From the NCBI RefSeq assembly GCF_001404515.1, contig NZ_CXWE01000008.1, positions 124,001 to 188,000 of the forward strand: DNA of 64,000 nt, written 5' to 3'. Source of the stretch: Roseibium album (GTDB lineage Bacteria > Pseudomonadota > Alphaproteobacteria > Rhizobiales > Stappiaceae). This document shows, in pieces, positions 46,556-55,133 of the stretch; the first letter of the stretch is position 1; each line of letters opens with the position of its first letter. Below the pieces are notes generated by a model. That model saw nothing but the letters and a program-made list of their open reading frames with translations, was not told the DNA's origin and did no database searches. Both the position numbers and the translations under genes were made by a program.

Positions 46556-47361
46556 TGACCGATCTCCTTCACAAAGGCCCTTACGAGCTGTTTCATCCGT
46601 TCCATGCCCATCAAAGCCATGGTCTTGGTCTCATCATGGGACAGAGCATGGGTCTGCAGTCCGGCGCCATAGTTGGTGATGATCGAAAGCGCCGCGACCC
46701 TGAGGCCCAGGAAGCGTGCGATGATGACCTCCGGCACCGTTGACATGCCGACTGCGTCCGCACCAAGTTTCTTTGCCAAACGGATTTCCGCAGGCGTTTC
46801 GAAGGATGGGCCGGAGAACCACATGTAGATCCCGTCCGCGACCGGATCACCGGTTTCCGCTGCGACCTTCTTCATAACGGCCTGCAGCTCCGGATCGTAG
46901 GCCGCGCTGAGATCAAGGAAGCGTTTTTCGTCCTCTTCCCCGATCAGCGGGTTCTTGCCGGACCAGTTGATGTGATCAGAGATCAGCATCGGCGACCCGG
47001 GCGCAACTTCTTCGCGCAGGGATCCCGCAGCGTTGGTCGCGAGCAGAACCTCACAGCCGAGTTCCTTCAATGTTTCAACCGGCGTGCGCATGACCGTCGG
47101 ATTACCGCTTTCATAGTAGTGCGCGCGCCCGGACAGGATCACCACCGGTACACCGGCCAGCATTCCGGCGACAAGCTCGCTGGAGTGGGATGTTACCGTG
47201 GACACCGGAAACTCTGTCAGGTGTGCGTAAGGAATGCGAACGGCATCCTCGACCTCTTCCGCCAGGGCTCCAAGCCCCGAGCCGAGAATCATGCCAATTT
47301 TGTAGGAACCCTTGCGGGCTGCGCGGACGATGTCCGCGCATTCACGGCCGTAACCACTCAT
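46552..47361 (-). CDS. Purine-nucleoside phosphorylase (trimeric type)
   Basis: The 269-residue protein is of the trimeric PNP/XapA type: ILGSGLGALAEEVED at the start, SGRAHYYESG (phosphate and sugar binding), LATNAAGSLREEV and ITNYGAGLQTHALSHDE. It converts inosine, guanosine or their deoxy forms to base and (deoxy)ribose 1-phosphate. Symbols used for this type are punA, deoD or xapA, so none is assigned. It lies six bases after cdd and overlaps deoC. Confidence 0.94.
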   Translation of the reverse strand: MSGYGRECADIVRAARKGSYKIGMILGSGLGALAEEVEDAVRIPYAHLTEFPVSTVTSHSSELVAGMLAGVPVVILSGRAHYYESGNPTVMRTPVETLKELGCEVLLATNAAGSLREEVAPGSPMLISDHINWSGKNPLIGEEDEKRFLDLSAAYDPELQAVMKKVAAETGDPVADGIYMWFSGPSFETPAEIRLAKKLGADAVGMSTVPEVIIARFLGLRVAALSIITNYGAGLQTHALSHDETKTMALMGMERMKQLVRAFVKEIGQ

Positions 47362-47367
47362 TGAGGG

Positions 47368-47766
47368 TCAGTCCTTCCTGTCTTCAAGTTCAAATGCGGC
47401 AGGCAACAGCTCCTCGAGCGTGAAACTGCGCTTGATGCCATTCAGATCGGCGATATGAACAACGAGATTGTCTGCGCCGAATTCGGCGAAACGCTGACGG
47501 CAGATGCCGCAAGGTGTGCAAAGTGCGGCGTCGCCGACAACAACCGCTTCCTCAATCTCGCGGTGACCCGCAGCAATCATGGCGCTGACCGCACCACCTT
47601 CGGCGCAGACACTGACCGGATAAGAGGCGTTTTCAACGTTGCAGCCGGTAAAAACTGACCCGTCCGGCGTGCGGAACGCTGCCCCTACCAGAAAGTTCGA
47701 ATAGGGCGCATAAGCCTTTTCGCGAACAGATTTGGCCGCCTCGAACAATGCGTTCAAATCGCTCAT
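47368..47766 (-). CDS. cdd: Cytidine deaminase
   Basis: Cdd turns cytidine and deoxycytidine into uridine and deoxyuridine. The 132-residue protein has the zinc sites CAEGGAVSAM (Cys and catalytic Glu region) and PCGICRQRFAEF, plus NVENASYP for the ribose. This is the short homotetrameric type. Its start overlaps the stop of the permease gene by ATGA. In the operon it prepares pyrimidines for deoA. Confidence 0.96.
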   Translation of the reverse strand: MSDLNALFEAAKSVREKAYAPYSNFLVGAAFRTPDGSVFTGCNVENASYPVSVCAEGGAVSAMIAAGHREIEEAVVVGDAALCTPCGICRQRFAEFGADNLVVHIADLNGIKRSFTLEELLPAAFELEDRKD

Positions 47767-48737
47767 GAGCGCTCCTTCAGATAGGGAATGCCCGCTGCCT
47801 TCGGCGGGATCGCCTTGCCAATGAAGCCGGCAAGCAGGACGACGGTGAGGACATAGGGCAGCGCCTGAAACACCTGCAGGGGGACTTCACCGATCAGCCA
47901 GATTTCAACGCCTTGCAACCGGGTGCCAGCCGCATCAAGAAAACCGAACAGCAGACAGGTAAACATTGCACTGACCGGCTTCCACTTCGCAAAGATTAGC
48001 GCCGCCAGTGCCATGAAACCCTGACCGGCCGTCATGTTGACGCCAAAGCCCGAGCCAACAGCGATCGAGAGATAGGATCCCGCAACACCGCAGAGGATGC
48101 CGCACGCAATGACGGCGCGATACCGCATCCAGACAACCGAGATGCCCGCGGTGTCAACGGCGGCCGGGTTTTCGCCCACTGCACGCAGGCGCAGGCCAAA
48201 GCGGGTTCGGAACAGGATCCACCAGGTCAGCGGAACGGCAAGAAAGGCGACGTAGACGAGAATCTTGTGCCCCGACAAAACTTCTGCATAGAACGGGCCG
48301 ATGATCGGAATATTGCGGACCTGTTCCGCAAACGGCCACACGATTTCGGTAAAACGTCCTCCGTCGGGCAAAGACGGAGTTCTTCCCCCCTGGCGGAACC
48401 AGGTTTGCCCCAGGAGCGCTGTCAGCCCGGCAGCCAGAAAATTGATGGCAACGCCAGAGACAATCTGGTTGCCCCGGTTTGAAATCGACGCAAATCCATG
48501 CAGAAGGCTGAGCAGAACGGAGACCGAAATCCCGGCCAGAAGACCCAGCCAGGCGTTGGCGGTGATGTAGGCAACCGCTCCTGCGCCGAATGCCGCACCG
48601 AGCATCTTGCCTTCAAGTCCGATGTCAACAACACCCGAACGTTCGGAATAGAGCCCCGCAAGGCAGGCCAGCAGCAAAGGCGTCGACACGCGGATTGTTG
48701 CGTCCATCATCAAAATGATTGTCTCGAACATGATCAC
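47763..48737 (-). CDS. Nucleoside-type ABC transporter permease 2 (NupQ/YufQ-like)
   Basis: The 324-residue protein has about nine hydrophobic segments and the BPD2-type permease signature of the ribose/nucleoside family (GVVDIGLEGKMLGAAFGAGA, IWLIGEVPLQVFQALPYVLT). With the preceding permease it forms the membrane channel of a BMP-type importer, as in the NupNOPQ and YufOPQ systems. Starts of both permeases overlap the previous stops by four bases, so synthesis is coupled. Confidence 0.94.
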   Translation of the reverse strand: MIMFETIILMMDATIRVSTPLLLACLAGLYSERSGVVDIGLEGKMLGAAFGAGAVAYITANAWLGLLAGISVSVLLSLLHGFASISNRGNQIVSGVAINFLAAGLTALLGQTWFRQGGRTPSLPDGGRFTEIVWPFAEQVRNIPIIGPFYAEVLSGHKILVYVAFLAVPLTWWILFRTRFGLRLRAVGENPAAVDTAGISVVWMRYRAVIACGILCGVAGSYLSIAVGSGFGVNMTAGQGFMALAALIFAKWKPVSAMFTCLLFGFLDAAGTRLQGVEIWLIGEVPLQVFQALPYVLTVVLLAGFIGKAIPPKAAGIPYLKERS

Positions 48738-49840
48738 GCCTCCTTCGCGGCAAGGGCCTGGGAGGGCGTGAAGAACCTGACAATCGCCGGCCGGAACATG
48801 TGTTCAAGCGCCCCTGCAAACAGAATGACAAGACCCTGGATGACGATGATCATGTCGCGGGTGATGTTCGGCATTTCAAACGAGAGTTCCGCGCCGCCCT
48901 GGTAGAGCATGCCGAACAGCACGGCCGCCAGGATGATGCCGACAGGATGGGCGCGCCCCATGAGAGCGACCGCGATACCGACAAAGCCGTAACCGGTGAC
49001 GAAATCGATCAACAACCGGTGTTGCGAGCCCATGATTTCGTTGATTGCCATCATGCCCGCGAGACCGCCGGATATCAGCATCGTGACAACGATGATGCGC
49101 ACCGGTGAAATCCCGGCATAGACGGCCGCCGTGGCGTTGGCGCCGAAGGACCTGATTTCATAACCGAGTTTCGTGCGCCAGATCAGGAACCAGACGGCCA
49201 CACAGGCAGCCAGAGCCACGAACAAGGACAGGTTCACCGGCGCATAGCCGAAGCCGAAGGACGGGAAAACGTCGTTCAGAAACGGCAGCCGGCCGCCATC
49301 TTCAAAGGTCCGGGTCTCGTTCTGCATGGAGCCCGGCTTCTTCAGGACATTGCCCAGCAGGTACACCATGAACGAAAACGAAATGTAGTTGAACATGATG
49401 GTGGTGATAACCACGTGGCTGCCGCGCTTGGCCTGCAACCAGGCCGGAATGAAAGCCCAGGCTGCTCCCATCGCAGCCGATCCAAGGATCGCGAATGGCA
49501 ATGTCACGTACCAGGGTACGTACTGGTCGAGCGCCAGGCAGGCGAACGCAACCCCGAGGCCACCGACATAAGCCTGCCCTTCACCGCCGATGTTGAACAG
49601 ACCTGCGTGAAAGGCGACCGCGACAGCAAGGCCGGTGAAAATGAAGTTGGTCGCATAAAACAGCGTGAACCCGAAGCCCTCGGCATAACCGAGCGACCCC
49701 CAGAGGAGGACCTTGACGGCGTCCAGCGGATTTTCCCCGATCAGGATAACGACCAGTCCGGATACCAGAAAGGCAGCTGAAAGATTCAGGAAGGGGATTA
49801 GGCCGAGATCGACCCAGCGCGGAAGTTGACCGCCACTCAT
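48734..49840 (-). CDS. Nucleoside-type ABC transporter permease 1 (NupP/YufP-like)
   Basis: The 368-residue protein has about nine hydrophobic segments and signatures GLFNIGGEGQAYVGGLGVAF and AVYAGISPVRIIVVTMLISG typical of the BPD2 permeases in purine nucleoside importers. The EAA-like loop is in GYGFVGIAVALMGRAHPVGI. It pairs with the next permease and the ATPase. It overlaps both neighbours by four bases. Confidence 0.94.
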   Translation of the reverse strand: MSGGQLPRWVDLGLIPFLNLSAAFLVSGLVVILIGENPLDAVKVLLWGSLGYAEGFGFTLFYATNFIFTGLAVAVAFHAGLFNIGGEGQAYVGGLGVAFACLALDQYVPWYVTLPFAILGSAAMGAAWAFIPAWLQAKRGSHVVITTIMFNYISFSFMVYLLGNVLKKPGSMQNETRTFEDGGRLPFLNDVFPSFGFGYAPVNLSLFVALAACVAVWFLIWRTKLGYEIRSFGANATAAVYAGISPVRIIVVTMLISGGLAGMMAINEIMGSQHRLLIDFVTGYGFVGIAVALMGRAHPVGIILAAVLFGMLYQGGAELSFEMPNITRDMIIVIQGLVILFAGALEHMFRPAIVRFFTPSQALAAKEA

Positions 49841-51390
49841 TGGACGCCTCCTTCAGCTGTCATGCGATTGTCTTCGACACCTGCCATGAGCAGGCCGAGT
49901 TCGCCCTCATCAGCGTTGCTCCCCCGCTCTCCGACAATCTTGCCATCAAACATCACCAGAACCCTGTCCGACAGCGCACGGATTTCGTCGAGTTCCACCG
50001 AAACAAGCAAAATGCCCTTGCCTGCATCGCGCAGTTCAACGATCCGCCGGTGAATAAACTCAATTGCACCAATGTCGACACCGCGTGTCGGCTGACCGAT
50101 CAACAATACCTCCGGGTCCCGCTCTATCTCCCGTGCCAGAACAATTTTCTGCTGGTTGCCACCGGAGAAATTCGCCGTCTTGAGCATCGGATTGGGTGGT
50201 CGGATATCGTATTTCTCGATCTCGGCGACCGCGTTTTTCTTGATCGCCGCCAGGTCCATCAGCAAGCCCCGGGAATAGGCGGGGTCGCGGTGATAACCAA
50301 GAATGGAATTCTCGTATTCGGTGAAGCTGTTGATCAGGCCCATACGGTGCCGGTCTTCCGGCACGTGGCCCATGTTTTTCTTGCGCATGTCCGCAGCATC
50401 AAGTGTGCTGGTGCCAAGATCTATGCTTTCACCATGGATTTTTAGCGTTCCGCTTGTGGCGCGGCGAATGCCGGACAGTGTCTCCAGCAGTTCGGACTGT
50501 CCATTGCCCGACACTCCGGCGATGCCGACAATTTCGCCGGCCCGGACCGAAAGGCTCACATCCTTGACAACCTGGACACCACGGCTGTCAGTGACCGTGA
50601 GATTTTCAACTTCCATGACCGGCGCTTCCGGTTGCGCCGGCTCCTTGTCGACACGCAGCAGAACCGACCGGCCAACCATCAACTCGGCCAGTTCTTCCAT
50701 GGAGGTGTTCCCCGTCTCCCTGGTCGCCACCATCTCGCCGCGGCGCATGACGGACACCGTGTCGGTGACAGCCATGATTTCGCGCAGCTTGTGCGTAATC
50801 AACAGGACAGTCTTTCCCTGATTCTTGAGAACGTCGAGGATCTTGAACAGATGGTCCGCCTCTGCCGGTGTGAGAACACCGGTCGGTTCGTCAAGGATCA
50901 AAACCTCGGCACTGCGGTAGAGTGCTTTCAATATTTCAACACGTTGCTGCAGACCGACGGGCAGATCCTGAATGAGGGCCTCCGGGTCGACGCGCAGCTC
51001 ATATTCTTCTTCCAGACGCTTCAATTCGGTGCGCGCACGCGACAGCCCGCCTGCCAGCAGCGCACTGTCCTCCGCGCCGAGAACCACGTTTTCCAGAACC
51101 GAAAAATTGTCGACCAGCATGAAATGCTGGTGAACCATGCCGATCCCCATGCCGATGGCGGCCTTGGAGTCCGCGATCGTCACTTTCTTGCCTTTGATGA
51201 TTATGTCGCCGTCATCAGCATGATAGAACCCGTAGAGAATTGACATGAGCGTCGACTTGCCCGCGCCATTTTCTCCTATGATCCCGTGGATGGACCCTTT
51301 TTTCACAACAAGATCAATGTCCTTGTTGGCATGAACCGGTCCAAAACTCTTGTTGATCTTGCGCAGCTCAATTGCCGGAATTTCGCTCAT
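49837..51390 (-). CDS. Nucleoside-type ABC transporter ATPase (NupO/YufO-like)
   Basis: The 517-residue protein is a double ABC ATPase as in RbsA and YufO. The N-terminal half has Walker A GENGAGKSTLMSIL, signature LPVGLQQRVEI and Walker B VLILDEPTGVLT. The C-terminal half has the weaker Walker A GVSGNGQSELLETL and the signature FSGGNQQKIVL. It drives import. GGGGGAC precedes the ATG at 51390, 64 bases after the first binding-protein stop. Confidence 0.95.
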   Translation of the reverse strand: MSEIPAIELRKINKSFGPVHANKDIDLVVKKGSIHGIIGENGAGKSTLMSILYGFYHADDGDIIIKGKKVTIADSKAAIGMGIGMVHQHFMLVDNFSVLENVVLGAEDSALLAGGLSRARTELKRLEEEYELRVDPEALIQDLPVGLQQRVEILKALYRSAEVLILDEPTGVLTPAEADHLFKILDVLKNQGKTVLLITHKLREIMAVTDTVSVMRRGEMVATRETGNTSMEELAELMVGRSVLLRVDKEPAQPEAPVMEVENLTVTDSRGVQVVKDVSLSVRAGEIVGIAGVSGNGQSELLETLSGIRRATSGTLKIHGESIDLGTSTLDAADMRKKNMGHVPEDRHRMGLINSFTEYENSILGYHRDPAYSRGLLMDLAAIKKNAVAEIEKYDIRPPNPMLKTANFSGGNQQKIVLAREIERDPEVLLIGQPTRGVDIGAIEFIHRRIVELRDAGKGILLVSVELDEIRALSDRVLVMFDGKIVGERGSNADEGELGLLMAGVEDNRMTAEGGVQ

Positions 51391-51454
51391 GCCGTCCCCC
51401 AGGCCCGACGTAGTTTGCTTTTCATTTCTGTTTGCCCATCGCCGCAAACGTACC

Positions 51455-52450
51455 TCAGTATGGGCACACTCCGTCACTGATGACATCATGAACCTTGATG
51501 GTTCCGTCTGATATTCCGGCAACTGCCGCATCGGCCGCAGTTTTCATTTCATCGGAAATCAATGGCCTGTTGTTCTCGTCCAGAACCCAGTCCATACCAC
51601 CTTCCGCAAGGCCAAGGACTTGAATACCCGGCGAAAACGAGCCTTCCCGGGCAGAATTGAAGCTGTCAAACACGGCGTTGTCGACGCGTTTGCGGATCGA
51701 CGTCAGAACCTTGCCCTTGTGCAGTCCATTCTGGTTGCTATCCGTCCCGATGCCCAGCACGCCCGCATCCGCGGCAGCCTGCAACACGCCAAGCCCGGTG
51801 CCACCCGCTGCCTGAAGCACCACATCAGCACCGCGTTTGATCTGAGCAGTTGCCAATTCGCCTCCACGAACCGGATTGGCAAACGCGGCAGGCGTGTCGC
51901 CGGTCATGTTGAACAGCACCTTGATGTCAGGGTCGGCCGACAAGGCACCCTGTTTGTAGCCGCAGAGAAATCTCTGAATGATCGGGATGTCCATGCCCCC
52001 GACAAAACCGACAGTGCCAGACTCCGAAGCCATCGCGGCGAGCAGGCCGCCGATATAGGCACCTTCGTGCTCCTTGAAGACATAGGAACGCACGTTAGGC
52101 TGATCGACCACCATGTCGACGATCGCAAAGTCGGAATTTGGAAAAGCCTCTGCCGCCTGCTTCAGGGCGTTGGCCTGGTTGAAGCCTATCGCGATGACAG
52201 GTGCATTGCCCCTGCTTGCAAAATTGCGCAACGCCTGCAGACTTTGGGCGTCGCGTTCCAGTTCGAATTCCCTGACATTCTCGCCGGTCTCTTCCATGTA
52301 CCGTTTCACGCCGGCAAAGGCGCTCTCGTTGAATGAGCCGTCGAACTTACCACCAACGGAGTAGACGATGGCCGGGTCGGCGCAGGCAGCCGTGGCAGAG
52401 AGCGCGGCAACGAATATCGCTGCGCAGGCGCTTGAGCTCAGACGGAACAT
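51455..52450 (-). CDS. BMP-family nucleoside-binding protein, copy 1
   Basis: The 331-residue product has a signal peptide (MFRLSSSACAAIFVAALSAT, ending near ACA) and the BMP/PnrA fold: IVYSVGGKFDGSFNESAFAG, VIAIGFNQANALKQAA and GFVGGMDIPIIQRFLCGYKQ. It should bind purine or other nucleosides in the periplasm for the transporter encoded next. It is a paralogue of the gene just upstream. GGGGGA sits ahead of the ATG at 52450; a TTG four codons earlier is unlikely. Confidence 0.93.
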   Translation of the reverse strand: MFRLSSSACAAIFVAALSATAACADPAIVYSVGGKFDGSFNESAFAGVKRYMEETGENVREFELERDAQSLQALRNFASRGNAPVIAIGFNQANALKQAAEAFPNSDFAIVDMVVDQPNVRSYVFKEHEGAYIGGLLAAMASESGTVGFVGGMDIPIIQRFLCGYKQGALSADPDIKVLFNMTGDTPAAFANPVRGGELATAQIKRGADVVLQAAGGTGLGVLQAAADAGVLGIGTDSNQNGLHKGKVLTSIRKRVDNAVFDSFNSAREGSFSPGIQVLGLAEGGMDWVLDENNRPLISDEMKTAADAAVAGISDGTIKVHDVISDGVCPY

Positions 52451-52486
52451 CCGGTCCCCCAACTGGCTAGAACATATTATGGGAAA

Positions 52487-52508
52487 CCTCCGCGCCCATG
52501 CGCGGAGG
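52487..52508 (-). promoter_or_regulatory. Intergenic hairpin between the two BMP genes
   Basis: CCTCCGCGC (52487-52495) and GCGCGGAGG (52500-52508) form a perfect nine-base, GC-rich stem with a four-base loop, 21 bases after the stop of the first binding-protein gene. It lacks a strong T run on the minus strand, so it may be an mRNA-stabilising element or partial terminator that favours the upstream gene. Confidence 0.65.
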
Positions 52509-52529
52509 CTGCAGTGGTCTGGCCGTCAC

Positions 52530-53531
52530 TTAGCCCGGGCAGGATTCATCGGCCATGTAGTCATGGACAACAACTTCGCCGGAGATGATTTTCTGGGTGG
52601 CTTCTTCGACGGCCGCCTTCATCTCGTCGTTAACGAGTTCCGCGTTGTTGGCGTCGAGTGCCCAGTCAACGCCACCTTCCTGCAGGCCGAGAACCTCGAA
52701 GCCGGAAGACCAGTTATCGTTCTTGGCATCTTCAAACGCCTGGAAGACGGCGATGTCGACACGCTTCAGCATGGATGTCAGCACGGATCCCGGGTGCAGG
52801 CCGTTCTGATTGCTGTCGACGCCGATGCCGAGTTTACCTGCATCGGCTGCAGCCTGGAGAACACCAATGCCGGTGCCGCCTGCCGCGTGGTAGACAACAT
52901 CCGCGCCACGATCGAACTGCGACTTGGCCAACTCTCCGCCCTTGACCGGATCGTTCCAGGCGGCGCCGGTTGTGCCGGTCATGTTTTCAAACACTTCCGC
53001 ATCCGACTGCACGGCCATTACGCCCTGCTTGTAGCCGCAGGCGAACTTGCGGATCAATGGAATGTCCATCCCGCCGACAAAACCGACCTTCCCGGTTTCG
53101 GAAGCCATCGCGGCAAGCATGCCGACGATGTAGGACCCTTCATGTTCCTTGAACAGGATCGAGCGGACGTTCGGCAGATCGACGACCATGTCGACAATCG
53201 CGAACTGTGTATCGGGGAATTCCTTTGCAACCTTCTCAACCGCATTGGCCTGCGAGAAGCCGATAGCCACGATCGGGTTCATGCCGCGCTTGGCAAAGTT
53301 GCGCAAAGCCTGTTCACGCTGAGCGTCGTTCTGAATTTCGAAATCACGGAATTCAACGCCGTAGTCGGCCTTGAACTTCTCGGCTCCGGTGAAAGCTGCC
53401 TGGTTGAACGATTCGTCATTCCGACCGCCCAGATCGTATAGCACGGCGGGCTTGATATCGGCTGCTTGTGCACTCGCGATGGAAAAGGCCAGTCCGGCAA
53501 GCGCCGTGCCGATGGTTAGAAACTTTTTCAC
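52530..53531 (-). CDS. BMP-family nucleoside-binding protein, copy 2
   Basis: The 333-residue product starts at a GTG (MKKFLTIGTALAGLAFSIAS, signal peptide ending near AQA) and has the BMP/PnrA elements VLYDLGGRNDESFNQAAFTG, IVAIGFSQANAVEKVA and GFVGGMDIPLIRKFACGYKQ. GGAGGAC precedes the GTG at 53531, which makes the in-frame ATG at 53549 less likely. It is the first structural gene of the operon and is similar along its length to copy 1. Confidence 0.93.
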   Translation of the reverse strand: MKKFLTIGTALAGLAFSIASAQAADIKPAVLYDLGGRNDESFNQAAFTGAEKFKADYGVEFRDFEIQNDAQREQALRNFAKRGMNPIVAIGFSQANAVEKVAKEFPDTQFAIVDMVVDLPNVRSILFKEHEGSYIVGMLAAMASETGKVGFVGGMDIPLIRKFACGYKQGVMAVQSDAEVFENMTGTTGAAWNDPVKGGELAKSQFDRGADVVYHAAGGTGIGVLQAAADAGKLGIGVDSNQNGLHPGSVLTSMLKRVDIAVFQAFEDAKNDNWSSGFEVLGLQEGGVDWALDANNAELVNDEMKAAVEEATQKIISGEVVVHDYMADESCPG

Positions 53532-53601
53532 GTATATGTCCTCCGACATGCGGGGGCCTGTCTTATCTGACCGGCCCGTTTCCCCTCGTGACCCAGCCGC
53601 T

Positions 53602-54585
53602 TCATGCGGACTGTGCCAGTTGCAATCCGACCCGCGAACTCAGAGCCCTCGCGAGGGTCTCGTCTGCCACCAGATCGGTAATGACACCGGTACGTAGTGC
53701 AGCAAGCGTGGCATCCACCTTGCTCTCGCCACCCACCAGCGCAATCACGCGGCGCCCGCGCACTTCGTCAAAGTGCAGACCGACGGCACAATCGCCGAGC
53801 GGATCGGGAGCCAGTTCTCCTTCAATCGTCAAAAAGCGGCCCATCAAATCACAGACCGCCCCGCAAGACATCAATTCTTCCTGTTCCTGCTTTGAAATCA
53901 TGCCGCGCTGAACCAGATGCCCCTCATTCTCAACCGAACCGATGCCAATGAGAAACGCATCGGACTGGCGCGCGCGCGCCATCAGGTCCTGCACGCTCCG
54001 CTGTGTCAGGAACATCGCCTTCTCGTCCAGGTTCTCCGCAAAATAGGGAACAGGAAGGTAATAACCGATGCCGCCGGTTCTCTCCTGCATTTTCTGGACG
54101 ATGTCATATGGGTTGGCAGCAAGAGTGCGGGTGAGCGATCCACAGATCGACATGATTTCGAGATCGGACCGCGCCGTCTTCGGCAGCGATTCTACCGCCG
54201 CCGTCAATGTCCGACCCATGCCGACACCCAACCGTGTGACGTGTGCACCCGTTAGCAGGCCAGTGAGAAACTGCGACGCTGAAACCGCAATCGCACGCAG
54301 GACAGCTTCATCATCTCCGCCGCCGAGATCGGGTGCTATGATGCAGTTGGTCAGGCTGAAATAGTGAGAAAGTTCCTTTTCCAGCTGCAGACATTCCATT
54401 GGCCTGCCGTCAACCTGGAACTTCACGTAACCTGCCTTTTGGGCGTGGGCAATGAGACGATGCACCTTTGCCGGAGACACACCCAATTGGGATGCGATCT
54501 CACCTTGCGTGCGGCCGCCCACGAACGACAGCCAGGCCGCCCGGATGGCCATGTAAGATGTCCAGTCGTCTTCGCGCGTCTGCAT
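53602..54585 (-). CDS. SorC/DeoR-type sugar-binding transcriptional regulator
   Basis: The 327-residue protein has an N-terminal helix-turn-helix (RTQGEIASQLGVSPAKVHRLIA, about residues 25-46) and a C-terminal sugar-phosphate-binding domain of the SorC/DeoR(Bacillus) family (VTRLGVGMGRTLTAAV, GIGSVENEGHLVQ). It lies at the head of the nucleoside operon, 70 bases before the second BMP gene, so it should sense deoxyribose 5-phosphate or a similar effector and control the operon. Effector is inferred. Confidence 0.92.
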   Translation of the reverse strand: MQTREDDWTSYMAIRAAWLSFVGGRTQGEIASQLGVSPAKVHRLIAHAQKAGYVKFQVDGRPMECLQLEKELSHYFSLTNCIIAPDLGGGDDEAVLRAIAVSASQFLTGLLTGAHVTRLGVGMGRTLTAAVESLPKTARSDLEIMSICGSLTRTLAANPYDIVQKMQERTGGIGYYLPVPYFAENLDEKAMFLTQRSVQDLMARARQSDAFLIGIGSVENEGHLVQRGMISKQEQEELMSCGAVCDLMGRFLTIEGELAPDPLGDCAVGLHFDEVRGRRVIALVGGESKVDATLAALRTGVITDLVADETLARALSSRVGLQLAQSA

Positions 54586-54673
54586 ACTGCGTCAGCACCT
54601 TCCCCTCTGGTTGGCGCAGCCGATGCGGCTCCGACCAACGATACACCGCTCCTTGGTGGAGCTTTTCATTGTC

Positions 54674-54728
54674 GCGCATACTTCGCTATATGCGCTGAAA
54701 AATTCTTCATCTAGTGAGAATTTCTTCA
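54674..54728. promoter_or_regulatory. Repeat cluster, candidate operators of the nucleoside-operon regulator
   Basis: GCGCATA (54674-54680) and TATGCGC (54689-54695) are perfect inverted repeats with an eight-base centre. Next to them, TGAAAAATTCTTCA (54696-54709) and TGAGAATTTCTTCA (54715-54728) are direct repeats differing at two of 14 bases with a 19-base period. They lie 90-140 bases upstream of the regulator, on its promoter side. Confidence 0.4.
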
Positions 54729-54834
54729 GATCATGCCCAGCAAGGGCGTATCCGTCAACCCACAAAACGTCCGAATTTTGGGCATTTTGCTGCATTTCAC
54801 CGCAGGCATGGTCCACATTGGCAACCTGGCGGCA

Positions 54835-54849
54835 CGGCAATTTTTGCCG
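54835..54849. promoter_or_regulatory. Palindrome GGCAA-N3-TTGCC, distal candidate activator site
   Basis: CGGCAATTTTTGCCG is a perfect palindrome of 15 bases. Its centre is 41 bases from that of the next palindrome, about four helical turns, so both lie on the same DNA face. It is about 160 bases upstream of the expected sigma-54 start. Confidence 0.6.
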
Positions 54850-54874
54850 GTTGATGTCAGAATCGTGACCCAAA

Positions 54875-54891
54875 TAGGCAATAATTGCCTA
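54875..54891. promoter_or_regulatory. Palindrome TAGGCAA-N3-TTGCCTA, proximal candidate activator site
   Basis: TAGGCAATAATTGCCTA is a perfect palindrome of 17 bases that shares the core GGCAA-N3-TTGCC with the distal site. It is about 120 bases upstream of the expected transcription start, the usual place for an enhancer-binding protein of sigma-54 promoters. Confidence 0.62.
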
Positions 54892-54975
54892 GCAATCCGG
54901 CAGATATTTCCTATCTGTGGAATATACGCACTCCGTGCACATTTGATTTTGCCAGATAAATTGAATTCCGGTACC

Positions 54976-54996
54976 CTTGGCACGTAGTTTGCAAAG
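54976..54996 (+). promoter_or_regulatory. Sigma-54 promoter of the DUF1194 gene
   Basis: TTGGCACGTAGTTTGCAAAG matches the RpoN consensus TGGCAC-N5-TTGC exactly, with the -24 GG at 54979-54980 and -12 GC at 54991-54992. Transcription should begin near 55004, about 130 bases before the ATG. Two palindromes upstream could bind the activator. No activator gene is in the window. Confidence 0.85.
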
Positions 54997-55133
54997 TAAA
55001 ATCTCAGACTATTTCATGGCATTTCTGATGCCTGCGTAGAAATCACAAGGATCAAAAAGACGAGTAACAGAACAATAAAATAAAAACTGGGGAGACGTGG
55101 CACCTCAGCCGAAAGGCTGAAAAGGAGAAAACC

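Larger units (their letters stand above)
54586..55133. other. Divergent intergenic region between the regulator and the DUF1194 gene
   Basis: About 550 bases without a convincing coding frame. The part next to the regulator (54670-54730) carries repeats that could be operators. The part next to DUF1194 carries two GGCAA-N3-TTGCC palindromes, a sigma-54 promoter and an mRNA-leader hairpin (55105-55120) directly before the ribosome site. Confidence 0.75.

Noticed and set aside
55018..55032. GGCAT-N5-ATGCC repeat as a third activator site
   Set aside because: It lies downstream of the predicted transcription start and has a different spacer, so it is at most a leader structure.
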